From Echria macrotheca (taxonomy: Eukaryota; Ascomycota; Sordariomycetes; Sordariales; Schizotheciaceae), in the NCBI GenBank assembly GCA_030411725.1, contig MU839833.1, forward strand, positions 372,001 to 436,000: a stretch of 64,000 nucleotides of DNA, read 5' to 3'. Within the stretch, counting starts at the first letter, position 1, and each line of letters starts with the position of its first letter. The position numbers were made by a program, and so were the translations under genes. The notes beneath the pieces were generated by a model. That model saw only the letters and a program-made list of their open reading frames with translations, did no database searches and was not told the DNA's origin. Shown one piece after another: positions 1 to 9,037 of this stretch.

Positions 1-919
1 AGTTTGCATTCTACACTATCTGCAAACTGGGTTGCACCTGTGATATTATTGCCCGAGGCAGGAAGCATGAAGAAGGTGGTGGTCTATAGCATTCCGGGTT
101 CTTCGGTCATGATGCTCACTTTTTTTTTTCTCTCTCTCGACATCATATCCTCCCGGCTCGGGAATCAGATGTTGTTTTATTTCTCTCGCCTAGAGATTCG
201 TGGCGCACGCCCACGATCCCGCCCCGACAGGAAAGACAAGGCATGTGCGAGCCGTCTGTTCGGACCTCGATGCGGCTTGTCACCTTTTTGTCGTCGTTGA
301 TTCGCTCCCGGTGTTTGGTGAAATCCCCATCTAGGTCCCCCCTTTTTAGCCAAGAGAGGTATAACACCAAACAAACACGCGGGAAGCTTGTGTTTAGCCA
401 GGTTCTTCTTCCCCAAGCATTTGCCACAATATGTCAGCTCCTAAGCATCGGTACCTGTCACACACATGCACACCCACACACCTATATCGACTAGCGGCGG
501 GCGTGAAGCATCACAGATAGCCAGCGTCCCGGTCGCAGGAGGGTATGCCGCAGACTGTTCCCGGGTGCCGGGCCGTCGGAGGGTCAGGAGGGCATTTTGG
601 ATGATTTGGCCAGTGTGCAGGTCGATATCGTCTGGATATTGATGTGGCTTGGGATGACCGAATCCCACAGGCAGTCCGGTGTGTCCCGCCTCTGCTGTGT
701 TTCCCATCCCACGGGAGAGACTGGGGGAAAGGGGGCACAGGGCGGGCGCCGAGAAGTATAAGAATGCTCCCCCCTGAACCTGGATTTCTGTCATACATTC
801 CTTTGGCACTCACCTTCAGCATTATCCCCCGGCGGTCTTGACATCTACGTATCCCCAAAGCTGGAAACCCTCCGAGAGCATCTTTCTTTATCTCCGCCTT
901 CCGATTGCACAGCACCAAA
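1..919. other. Intergenic, left edge
   Basis: No supported gene. There is a short CA-rich stretch near 460-482. The right end holds the putative promoter and 5' leader of the secreted protein that starts at 920. Confidence 0.6.
757..763 (+). promoter_or_regulatory. Candidate TATA box of the secreted protein gene at 920
   Basis: TATAAGA lies 163 nt upstream of the start codon. The related gene at 5683 has TATAAATA 151 nt upstream of its start, so the two relatives share this spacing. Inference from motif and position only. Confidence 0.35.
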
Positions 920-1423
920 ATGACCAGGTTCGGTCTCGTATTGGCTGCGGCCGTGGCTCTCGCCAGTACCGCATCGGCAAAAGCAGGCTTCAAGAAGCCC
1001 TGCCCGGTGGATATCGACATCTGCGGATGGGCACTGCAGTCAGACTACGGTAGGAATTTCTTTTGATTCTTGTCCACGCCAGTGATGTTGATGCCGAGAA
1101 CAGGCTACGAGAACGAGGTCCTCTCAGACGCGACATATGCGGCCAACCAGGACCCGGGCAAGGGCACAATTGTGTTCGACAGCATCTACAACTGCTACCC
1201 CGACGGCGAGATCGTGTGGAGTGCCTGGTGCGGCGGCGGCGGTTTGTGCGACAAGGCCGTCAGCCCGTCAGCACCGGCGCTGTGCAAGGGCGAGCCCGTC
1301 GACACTGGCCGGGCACCGCCGACGTTTCCCGACGAGGGCGAGACTGACCCCGGTGCGGATCAGGGCGAGCCGTACAATCCGGATGACCCTTACTACGGTG
1401 ATGCTGTCGGTGGGGCCGCTTAG
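920..1423 (+). CDS. Small secreted cysteine-rich protein, paralogue 1
   Basis: Two exons, 920-1049 and 1104-1423, joined across a 54-nt GT..AG intron to give 149 aa. Residues 1-20 form a clear signal peptide ending in ASTASA. The mature part has CGW, then DYG, a YNC block, GEIVW and WCGGGG followed by Cys. The tail, from about residue 100, is rich in Asp, Glu and Pro and ends DAVGGAA. The order of conserved positions and the intron, phase 1 inside the Gly codon after the aromatic-x pair, match the gene at 5683, so the two are paralogues. Secretion is inferred from the signal peptide. Small secreted Cys-rich proteins of fungi are often effectors or antimicrobial proteins, but I do not recognise this family and assign no function. 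Confidence 0.8.
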
Positions 1424-2502
1424 ATGTCTACCGAGTTTGAAGACAAGTATGAGCAGTTGGTTGGTATAGTCAGGACCGTTTAGATGTCGAAGGGAGACAG
1501 AGTGTGCCATGCAAGGCGTTGGGCTTACATGTTGTTCGTAATGTACTTAGCACCTACTCGTCTAGGGCAATGTTTAGTTTGGTAATTTAGGTGGATGTTG
1601 TAATCATCATTAGGTACTGATCATGTTCACTTGTTCCTTAGTGTTACTCAAGAACACAGGCAAGTCTCTAAACAGAAGGGCAGCGACAATCCTTGAGATG
1701 ACAACAACAGTATATCTCAATAATGTGTTCCATAGAATCCAATGGATCAGCCAAACACAATCTAGACCTCGGTATATGCCAAAGGTAGAAGGTCGATCTC
1801 GAAGCCTTGAAACGTCAGACATCATAAACCCCCCTAGTCCAGGTTTAAAAGACCTCCCACGCACCCCCACATCCTTGACTAGCGCGTCACCGATTAGTTA
1901 TCTCAACAGTTCCAGGTCGGTGGCCACAGACAACGCAAACTGCAGTCTGAACACACATCGGGCCGGCATCCCACCATCGGGGCAGTATATCTCTCATCCA
2001 AACCCCGGATTGGCTGTCTCTAGCTCCCGCGGCCACTACACATCCACTACTTTCTTAAGCTCTAACCAGAAAAACCAGGCAGCAGAATGTGGCGTCTCTT
2101 CCATGTAACACTGGCCCGTCCCCAAAGAGCTAGATCGCGTCCATTATTCAGCACGTTGCAGGGTGCCTACCTATCTAGGTACCTACTAGGTAGGCTGCAC
2201 CGCATATGCACGGCGGCGGCGCGCGAAGCTTGCGAGCTTGTCAAAGCTTCAACAAGGCGCCAAGGCGGTCCGGACCTTCAGCTGAGGGGATTCAGGGGTC
2301 CAAAAATCGCTGTCGTGGCCACCCTTAGCGCTATCGAATCCAGCGACTCCGATACCGCCAGACATGGGGTTACAGGTCCTATCAAAATGCTGCGCGCCCC
2401 TTTCCCGCCGATCTGGTTCCAGGTTCTGCATTGTGCGTCTACACTTCTACCCGGTTTCCGTCGCATCACTCTCCCTATTCCCATCCACAGAAAAAGACCA
2501 AA
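1424..2502. other. Intergenic
   Basis: Holds the 3' end of the secreted protein gene and the upstream region of the acyl-CoA oxidase. No convincing ORF. The palindrome TAGGTACCTA occurs at 2176, within a run of related TAGGTA/TACCTA words. Confidence 0.6.
2176..2185. repeat. Palindromic TAGGTACCTA motif, copy 1
   Basis: Exact 10-bp palindrome, flanked by further CTACC/GGTAG words. The same decamer occurs in three other intergenic places in the window. Confidence 0.8.
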
Positions 2503-4551
2503 ATGGGACCAGAACCAGAAGAAAACGCACAAATCCGGCTGATGAGAAAAGCCAGGGGCCGAACCTCCTTCCCCGTCGAGGACCTAACCACTTTCATCTA
2601 CGGCAGCCCGGAAACCGTCCAGAAAAGGCGCGCAGCATGGCACCGCGTCGAACTCGCCCTCGACAGCACCGACACGACCAAACTCCCGCCACAATACGCC
2701 AAAACCAGTCGCGAGGACTTATATCTCGACGGCCTGCGCATGGGCAAAGCAGCCTGGGACGACCAGCTGCAACACGACCACGCCTTCTTCGAGTGGCTCA
2801 CGCCGCGCTACACGGCCTGCAATGCCAGCCCCTTTGGTCTAACTGCCATCTTCTTCGCCCGCACCATCGAGCTGATGGGCAGTCCCGAGCAGAAATCAAA
2901 ATGGCTGCCCCTAATACAAAGCGGGCACATCAACGGCGCCTATGCCCAGACCGAACTCGGCCACGGCAGCTTTGTGAGAGGGCTGGAGACCACGGCGACG
3001 TTTGATCCTGCCTCGGACTCTTTCGTGGTCAACTCGCCCACGCTGACGAGCACCAAGTTCTGGCCCGGCGCGCTGGGATTTTCCGCAACGCACGCAGTTC
3101 TCATGGCGAAACTCATCACACGCGACAAGGACCACGGCGTGCATCCGTTCATCGTCCCGCTCCGGGACCCGGAGACAGGAAAGCCGATGGAGGGCATAGA
3201 GCTCGGCGACGTCGGGCCGAAGCCGAGCTACAACCAGACCGACAACGGGTATGCCCGCTTCGACAACGTGTCCATCCCGCGGTCCAACATGCTCATGGGC
3301 CACGCGACGGTCTCGTCGGACGGCAGCTACCAAAAACGTCCGGACGTCCACGTGAAAGCGGCATACGGATCCATGCTCCGGACCAGGGCCAAGATGATCT
3401 GGATCTGCGCCGTGCAACTTGCGGCGGCCGTGGCCATTGCCGTGCGATATTCCACCGTCCGACAGCAGGGGACGCTCCCCTACGCCGAAGCGGACGGCAC
3501 GGAGACGGCCATCATCCACTACCGCAGCCAGAACTCACGGCTCCTGACGCACCTCTCCCGCGCCTACGCCATCCTCTTCGCCTCGCGGCGGGCCAACGAC
3601 ATCTATCAAGACTTTGAAAGTCGACAGGCGACCCGAGATTTCAGCACCATGACCGAGACGCACGCCGTGCTATCGGGGATCAAGGCCTGGGCGACTACCC
3701 TTGCAGCCGACGGCGCTGAGGACGCGAGGAAGTCGTGCGGCGCAGCCGGATATCTCGCCATCTCGGGACTGCCGGAGCTCGTGCAATCGGCCACGGCGCT
3801 GTGCACGCTCGAGGGCGAGAACTACGTCCTCTGGCAGCAGGCGGCGCGGGAGCTGGTCAAGTGGGCGCCCAAGCTCTCCTCCAACAACCTACCCAGTGCC
3901 CTCAGATATCTGGCAGGGAAGTACACTCCAGGACAGAAATGCACCGCAACAATACCAACCGCCTTCCTCCTCCCCGAAACCCAGCTCGAGATATTCAAAC
4001 ACCGCTCACGCCGTCTCATCTCAAAATCCCACCGTCTATTCTCCGCCTCCGTCTCCTCTGGTGACTCCCCATCACAAGCATGGAACAACAACGTCACGCT
4101 GCTCATCTCCGCCGCACGAGCACACGTGGAATATCTAGTCCTACAAGCCTTCATCGCCTCGGTCTCCTCCATGACCACGTCCCCATTGAAAACAACAATG
4201 ACGAACCTCTGCTCCCTCTTCGCACTGACGACGATAATAACCGGAGAAGCACACTGCACCTTCAGCGAGGACGGCTACCTCTCCGAGACCCAGCTCGACG
4301 CGGTCAGGGCGCAGGTCAACGCGCTGCTGGACACGCTTGTGCCGGATGCGGTCGGGTTGACGGACGCGTGGGACTTTACGGATGCAGGGCTGGCGAGCGC
4401 GATCGGCATGCGGGATGGGGATGTGTATGCGCGCGTGATGGCGTGGACGAGGCAGCTCCCGGTGAATTCGAGTGACCAACAAGTGGTAGTGGGGAGGGGA
4501 TGGGACGAGTTTATTCGACCTGCGTTGAACAGGGGCGGTAGGAAGTTGTGA
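2503..4551 (+). CDS. Acyl-CoA oxidase
   Basis: Intronless ORF, 682 aa from the ATG at 2503. This start has an A-rich leader (ccaaaATGG) and begins MGPEPEENAQ; the open frame extends upstream but without another ATG. Acyl-CoA oxidases catalyse the first, FAD-dependent step of peroxisomal beta-oxidation, making trans-2-enoyl-CoA and H2O2. Family features seen are the YAQTELGHGS segment near residue 150, which binds FAD and substrate, the TKFWPG segment near 190, and the FDNVSIPR block near 260. The length fits the family (about 650-720 aa). The C-terminus is GGRKL; the last three residues resemble a PTS1 but -3 is Arg rather than Ser, Ala or Cys, so import by this tail is uncertain. The gene lies between two related secreted-protein genes with no evident functional link. 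Confidence 0.92.
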   Translation: MGPEPEENAQIRLMRKARGRTSFPVEDLTTFIYGSPETVQKRRAAWHRVELALDSTDTTKLPPQYAKTSREDLYLDGLRMGKAAWDDQLQHDHAFFEWLTPRYTACNASPFGLTAIFFARTIELMGSPEQKSKWLPLIQSGHINGAYAQTELGHGSFVRGLETTATFDPASDSFVVNSPTLTSTKFWPGALGFSATHAVLMAKLITRDKDHGVHPFIVPLRDPETGKPMEGIELGDVGPKPSYNQTDNGYARFDNVSIPRSNMLMGHATVSSDGSYQKRPDVHVKAAYGSMLRTRAKMIWICAVQLAAAVAIAVRYSTVRQQGTLPYAEADGTETAIIHYRSQNSRLLTHLSRAYAILFASRRANDIYQDFESRQATRDFSTMTETHAVLSGIKAWATTLAADGAEDARKSCGAAGYLAISGLPELVQSATALCTLEGENYVLWQQAARELVKWAPKLSSNNLPSALRYLAGKYTPGQKCTATIPTAFLLPETQLEIFKHRSRRLISKSHRLFSASVSSGDSPSQAWNNNVTLLISAARAHVEYLVLQAFIASVSSMTTSPLKTTMTNLCSLFALTTIITGEAHCTFSEDGYLSETQLDAVRAQVNALLDTLVPDAVGLTDAWDFTDAGLASAIGMRDGDVYARVMAWTRQLPVNSSDQQVVVGRGWDEFIRPALNRGGRKL

Positions 4552-4778
4552 TATCTTTTGAGATTCATTCGAGATTTCAATAGCATCATCAGAGAGAGCC
4601 CAGCCATATTGATGCCACAAGGAGATCTGAGAGATATTTTACGGTTTACTCATTGAACAGGGTGATTACAACGATCTTGCCGGAAAGTGGGCTGGTTCTG
4701 AAAGGCAGGCAGGCGTTTTTTTTCCTTCCTTTTTTTTTTCTTTTTTTTTTCCTTCCTCTAGTCATGTTCTGCACTAGG

Positions 4779-4788
4779 TAGGTACCTA
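4779..4788. repeat. Palindromic TAGGTACCTA motif, copy 2
   Basis: Exact decamer inside a longer near-palindrome of CTAGGTAGG words, just after the pyrimidine tract. Confidence 0.8.
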
Positions 4789-5531
4789 GGTAGGCTGCTT
4801 TCCAAGAGGAAAGAAACATTGAACGTGCAAGACCACACAACACATCTGGCCGAAAACACAGCAGATGCTCCCAGTTTACATATGTGCTCTCCGGCCGGTA
4901 TCTTCGGTGTTCGTCGTAATGATAGACTCATCGAGATGCGCAATGCACCTAAACACCGCCTAACGCAAGTCGACTTCAACGCTGACCCGCCAGCAACAAT
5001 AATCCGGGAAACCTTCCTCCACCACCTCAACCGGGAAATCTTCGTTGCGAGGCCGAGATCGACCCACGCCACAGCGGGCTGGTAAAGCTGTGGCAGCACC
5101 TTCAGCCCCAATGATTCCTGGTAAAATAGCAGACCCGGCGGCAACAAAAGACCCAGCAGCCCAGACGGTCGGGACAGCACCAGCCCGTCACAGACTGGAC
5201 CCAATTTAAGCGGGCTCCTGACACACTTTATTCCTCGCCCCATAAAAACGCGCCATACAATTTTGCCTTGGCCACCAAACAGGTGATCTCTGTCGTTCGG
5301 TGTGCGGTCAGCCACGTTACTCCGTATACCGGTGAGGACGGCGGATAGCAAACATTTTGTTCTTGGTGTATTGGATCACCAATTTTTCGGACGAAGGCAC
5401 GACTGAGCCGGTGAACCCCGCCCCCTTTTCTAGATCGTCCAAGATACACGTTATCGTCATGCAAAGAATACCACTGGTAAAAATAGTGTGAGGAGGGAGA
5501 GATGAGGCAAACATGGCTTACCATCATCCTG

Positions 5532-5539
5532 TATAAATA
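5532..5539 (+). promoter_or_regulatory. Candidate TATA box of the secreted protein gene at 5683
   Basis: TATAAATA, 151 nt upstream of the start codon and followed by a CA-rich leader. Motif and spacing only. Confidence 0.45.
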
Positions 5540-5682
5540 ACCCCACGAGGCAAGCCCGTCTCTTCTGATTTGACCACCAGGACTAGGTACCCTACAATCA
5601 CATCTTACCTACCTATACCAAGCAACATATTCACACAAGCTTCCAGCACCAACAATTTCTTTTATATATCAGAGAACCAGCA

Positions 5683-6094
5683 ATGATCCACAACCTCCTC
5701 ACTATCCTCTCCGTCGCCGTCATCCTCGGCACAACAACCACCCAAGCCTTCACCAACCCCTGCCACATCTACGAGCAATGTGGCTGGGTCCTGGCCAATC
5801 GGGATTTTGGTACGCTTTCCCTCCTCTACCTATCTCCCCCTCTCTCGCTCTCTTTCTTTCTTTCGGATTGTTATTAAAAAAATGACACTAACGGATTGAT
5901 GACAAACAGGATACACTTTTGAAGAACTCAGGGCCGCGGCCAACAGCGACGACGGCAGCCACATCTACGACGCGCTGTACTCGTGCAACCCGGACACGGG
6001 CGAGATTATTTATCTGCGGTGGTGTGGCGTGGCGGCGTGCGAGAGCGGGGAGGTGATGAATGATAATTGTGTTGATTTTGATGAGGGGGATTAG
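5683..6094 (+). CDS. Small secreted cysteine-rich protein, paralogue 2
   Basis: Exons 5683-5809 and 5910-6094 are separated by a 100-nt intron (donor gtacgc, acceptor aacag) and give 103 aa. Residues 1-22 are a signal peptide ending TTTTQA. The mature part starts with FTNPCHIYEQCGW, then has DFG, an LYSC block, GEIIY and WCGVAAC, and a short acidic end. It aligns with the protein at 920 at CGW, the aromatic-Gly before the intron, Ile-x-Asp-x-[LI]-Tyr-x-Cys, Gly-Glu-Ile and Trp-Cys, and the intron falls at the same codon and phase. It lacks the Pro/Asp-rich tail of its relative. Probably extracellular. Effector-like by size and Cys content, but the family is not recognised. Confidence 0.8.
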
Positions 6095-6946
6095 AACTGA
6101 GGTGGATGAGTAGTGAGTGGTTGGTTTGGGTGTAACTGTATTTGAGGGGATGGTTGGTTGGTGTGCGGTGTGTGTGATAAAGTGAACGGTTTGGGATAGG
6201 GTTTGGAAGGGGGATACGGGTACTTAATAACGTGGCAAATGGTCGATTTGGGCTACATAGAAGGATATGGCTCAGGGTCATTGAAGCCGTCAATCGTGGT
6301 TTAGACAGTCTGAAGTGTTTGTAACTCGGCGGTGCCTATAATTTCATGTGATCTCGTGGGATGTTTCTCGCGAGTGCGTCGTTTAGGCAGAGTCCAGGCC
6401 GTCTCATGCGTCATGGAGGTTGACAAGAACTGTGTTATCAACGGGCAAAGTCGAGGCTACCTTACCAAGGTATTTTTTATCCGCTTGCCACAGTCACTGC
6501 CTACGAAATTGGGTTCTGTGTGAAGGGTTGCTGCTTTTGTAGGGGGGAGGTGATATCCGTAGATGGGATACCTGCAATTTACTGGGAGTTGTGAGGAGGT
6601 TGGAAGAAAACACCCGGCTGCATCGTTGCAAGTTACAAGCACTGAAAGATTTAGATTGGGTTCTAGACGTGCATGCCGGGGAACACCAATATTGCAAGGA
6701 TTCGGCGATGTTGCATTGCACGAAAACCATCGGCGGAGAGCCAAATTGGATGTTTATACAGTATACGGCGTAGCATCACTTTAGCCGGCGGGGAGTCAGG
6801 GCTTTGTTGTGTTGATAGGTAACTGCTAACCACGAGCATGTATCTTGCCATTTTTCAAAGAGAGACCAATCACACTTGTCACTCTTCTTCAACAGAGAAT
6901 CATAACCCATAGAAGAGACACCGAAATCTCAAGTTGAGGCCTCACA
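6095..6946. other. Intergenic with possible gene relics
   Basis: No intact gene. Two Cys-containing stretches, about 6390-6468 and 6600-6773 on the plus strand, could be remains of another small secreted protein gene: a possible donor follows the first, and the second contains LHC..GGE..W, loosely like the relatives nearby. Neither has a usable ATG with a signal peptide, so no gene is called. Confidence 0.4.
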
Positions 6947-7615
6947 ATGCATTCCAGACACCTCGCCTTGCTCCTCGGCGCAGCCGCCACTCTCACAACC
7001 CCAGCGACGGCCCAGTTACCACCCGAATTATTGGGGACTTCGGAAAGACTGCCGCCCTTCACACCGCTCCACACGGCCATTTACACGACGGCGCTCACGC
7101 CAAGCAACAAACCGTCCCAGGTCATCACCACCGTCGTCGTCACGCTCCTCGTGCCCCGCTCGGGCTCGACCGTAACCGGCACGGCCGTCTCGCACTTCTC
7201 AGCGGCGGGACAATCGACATGGACAGAAACGTCCCGGCTGGTCTGGACCGTGGCAGGAATCAACGAAGGCCAGCAACAGCAACAACAAAACGCCAGCGAG
7301 CCGATGAAGCCAACGACAGGCCCCCCTCTGGTTATTACGGGCGTCTATACCGACTACAGCCACTACACCACGCTCCTCCTCGGCGCGTGGAACCGCGTGC
7401 ATTACGACTACCGCACCACGGTGCGCGAGACCATCATGGAAGAAATCGACGCCGCGTACCCGGCGACGATAGTGCGGACTGGGTATTCGACTCTCGAGGC
7501 GACGGCGGTCGGTGGCCCGATTACGGAGCCGGATACGACGTTTACTAATTCGATTACGAGCTGGTATACGAGGACTACTACTTTGGTGCAGGTTACTGGA
7601 GCACCGGTCGTCTGA
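6947..7615 (+). CDS. Secreted protein of unknown function, Thr-rich
   Basis: Single-exon ORF of 222 aa. Residues 1-22 (MHSRHLALLLGAAATL..) are a signal peptide that probably ends at TAQ. The mature protein has no Cys, many Thr, Ser and Val residues (O-glycosylation is likely), a six-residue Gln run near 105-111, and repeated Tyr-Thr-Thr or Tyr-x-Thr words. There is no transmembrane segment after the signal and no clear GPI signal. I do not recognise the family. It could be a cell-wall-associated or freely secreted protein. Confidence 0.7.
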   Translation: MHSRHLALLLGAAATLTTPATAQLPPELLGTSERLPPFTPLHTAIYTTALTPSNKPSQVITTVVVTLLVPRSGSTVTGTAVSHFSAAGQSTWTETSRLVWTVAGINEGQQQQQQNASEPMKPTTGPPLVITGVYTDYSHYTTLLLGAWNRVHYDYRTTVRETIMEEIDAAYPATIVRTGYSTLEATAVGGPITEPDTTFTNSITSWYTRTTTLVQVTGAPVV

Positions 7616-8063
7616 TGCCTGCTGTCGACATGGATGAGCTCGAGGTCAAGGAGGGATAACTGCGGCTTCTTGCGAAGGCGCTGCGGAGTAGGGGGCTTGA
7701 GAGAGTACCTATTTAGGGATGCCGACGGGTTGTTTGGACTGGTGTGGGTGCTGGAAGGGACAACAACAGACACACTCCGTATACTCCGGACTTTGGTGAA
7801 AACCATGCCCCTCCTTTGCCAATGAAAAGTTGCTCACTCCGGGCCCCCGACCATCCTCCGTAGGCGAAACCTTGGCATTTCAGGTTTCCTCCTCCCTGAC
7901 GCACAAGTCAAGTTCTCGCCCGTGCTGTGGTCTAAAAGGAGACGCATCGCCAGCCGACATCCAACTCTCTACAACACTCTGAAAACGGCTGCTCTTAGAC
8001 AGGCCCAAAGCACACAAGTCCCCGGACGGTCGTCAACAGTCGATATCACCGGCGACAGCAGCC
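7616..8063. other. Intergenic
   Basis: 3' region of the secreted protein gene and leader of the SnoaL-like gene. Nothing else seen. Confidence 0.6.
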
Positions 8064-8495
8064 ATGGCATCCCAGCAGGCGCCCTCTGTCCTACCCGAGA
8101 CAGCTGCCGACGACGAGCGCCGGCTGCTCTACCAGTCCTACATTGACCACTGCAATGCGCACAACTTTGAGGCTATGGAGAGGTTCTACACAACACCGAC
8201 CATCAACATCAACGACGAGCCCTGGCCTACCACCAAAGTCACGGCGCAGTTCAGGCCCCTCGTCGAAGGCTTCCCGGACTGGAAATGGGAGATCCGCCAC
8301 TTTGCCGTCGATGGCGATTACCTGGCGCTGCACTTCCGCGTCTCGGGCACGCACCTGGGCATCTTCCAGGGCATTGCGCCGACAGGCCGAAAGGTTGCGA
8401 CAACGCAGTTCACGCTTTATCGTCTTGTTGACGGCAAATACGCCGATGTTTGGGACATGACTGATATGGAGGCTGTGATGAAACAAATTCAGTAA
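8064..8495 (+). CDS. SnoaL-like (NTF2-fold) protein
   Basis: Single-exon ORF of 143 aa starting at gccATGGC. The pattern fits the SnoaL-like / ester cyclase family: an N-terminal helix (YQSYIDHCNAHNFEAMERFY), a middle LVEGFPDWKW segment, a GDYLALHFRVSGTH strand pair, and a TTQFTLYRLVDGKYADVWD end. The family adopts an alpha+beta barrel; some members cyclise polyketide esters or act as hydrolases, and many have no known substrate. No signal peptide or organelle signal is seen. No polyketide synthase lies in the window, so a biosynthetic role is not supported by context. Confidence 0.75.
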   Translation: MASQQAPSVLPETAADDERRLLYQSYIDHCNAHNFEAMERFYTTPTININDEPWPTTKVTAQFRPLVEGFPDWKWEIRHFAVDGDYLALHFRVSGTHLGIFQGIAPTGRKVATTQFTLYRLVDGKYADVWDMTDMEAVMKQIQ

Positions 8496-9037
8496 TGAGG
8501 TACATCATCTTCACAAGCCATCTATACATCGCCGTTTGTTGTCGCTATGACTGGAGAGGGATGGGTGTTATCTTAGTCCTGATTATCGTGTTTTTCTTCA
8601 TAACCAGAGTGAACTGTAAAGAGTCCTGTGTGATAGAAATTGGATTAGGTAGCCGAATATCGTCTGCCTCGTATGTAAAGCTCATGGTGGTTGATACCTA
8701 TGGGCCTTGGGCTGCGGAGAAACATGATGATGTTTGGGCGGCAGGTCATGGTGAGGTTAGGGCCTTGATTAGTAGAACTAAAAGATGACCCAATAAGACG
8801 GAGAATAGCAACCCGGCCAACGCCCTTATCTGAAGGAGGACTTGTTTGACCTGCAGACCAATGGAAACTAAGCCGTGTTCATGGCGACCAATTCAGAAGC
8901 ATGCACGGAAGCATGCCATGTGGGGGAAGTCGGGCTGGGACCACCGGCACTGGTTGACGCCTCTTTCTGCCCAAGCCATCGACGTCACAGTCCTTTGCCA
9001 CAACACCGATATTTTACGATTCTTTTGACTCTACAGG
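8496..9037. other. Intergenic
   Basis: No supported gene. The 3' region of the SnoaL-like gene runs into the 5' region of the HET gene at 9038. Confidence 0.6.

Larger units (their letters stand above)
4552..5682. other. Intergenic with pyrimidine tract
   Basis: No supported gene. A long T/C tract runs from about 4717 to 4757, followed by TAGGTACCTA at 4779. The end of the interval carries the promoter and leader of the gene at 5683. ORFs here on both strands lack family features. Confidence 0.6.

Noticed and set aside
2911..3519. Minus-strand ORF of 202 aa
   Set aside because: Antisense shadow of the acyl-CoA oxidase.
4758..5351. Minus-strand ORF of 197 aa upstream of a secreted protein gene
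   Set aside because: No signal peptide or domain and no supporting splice structure.
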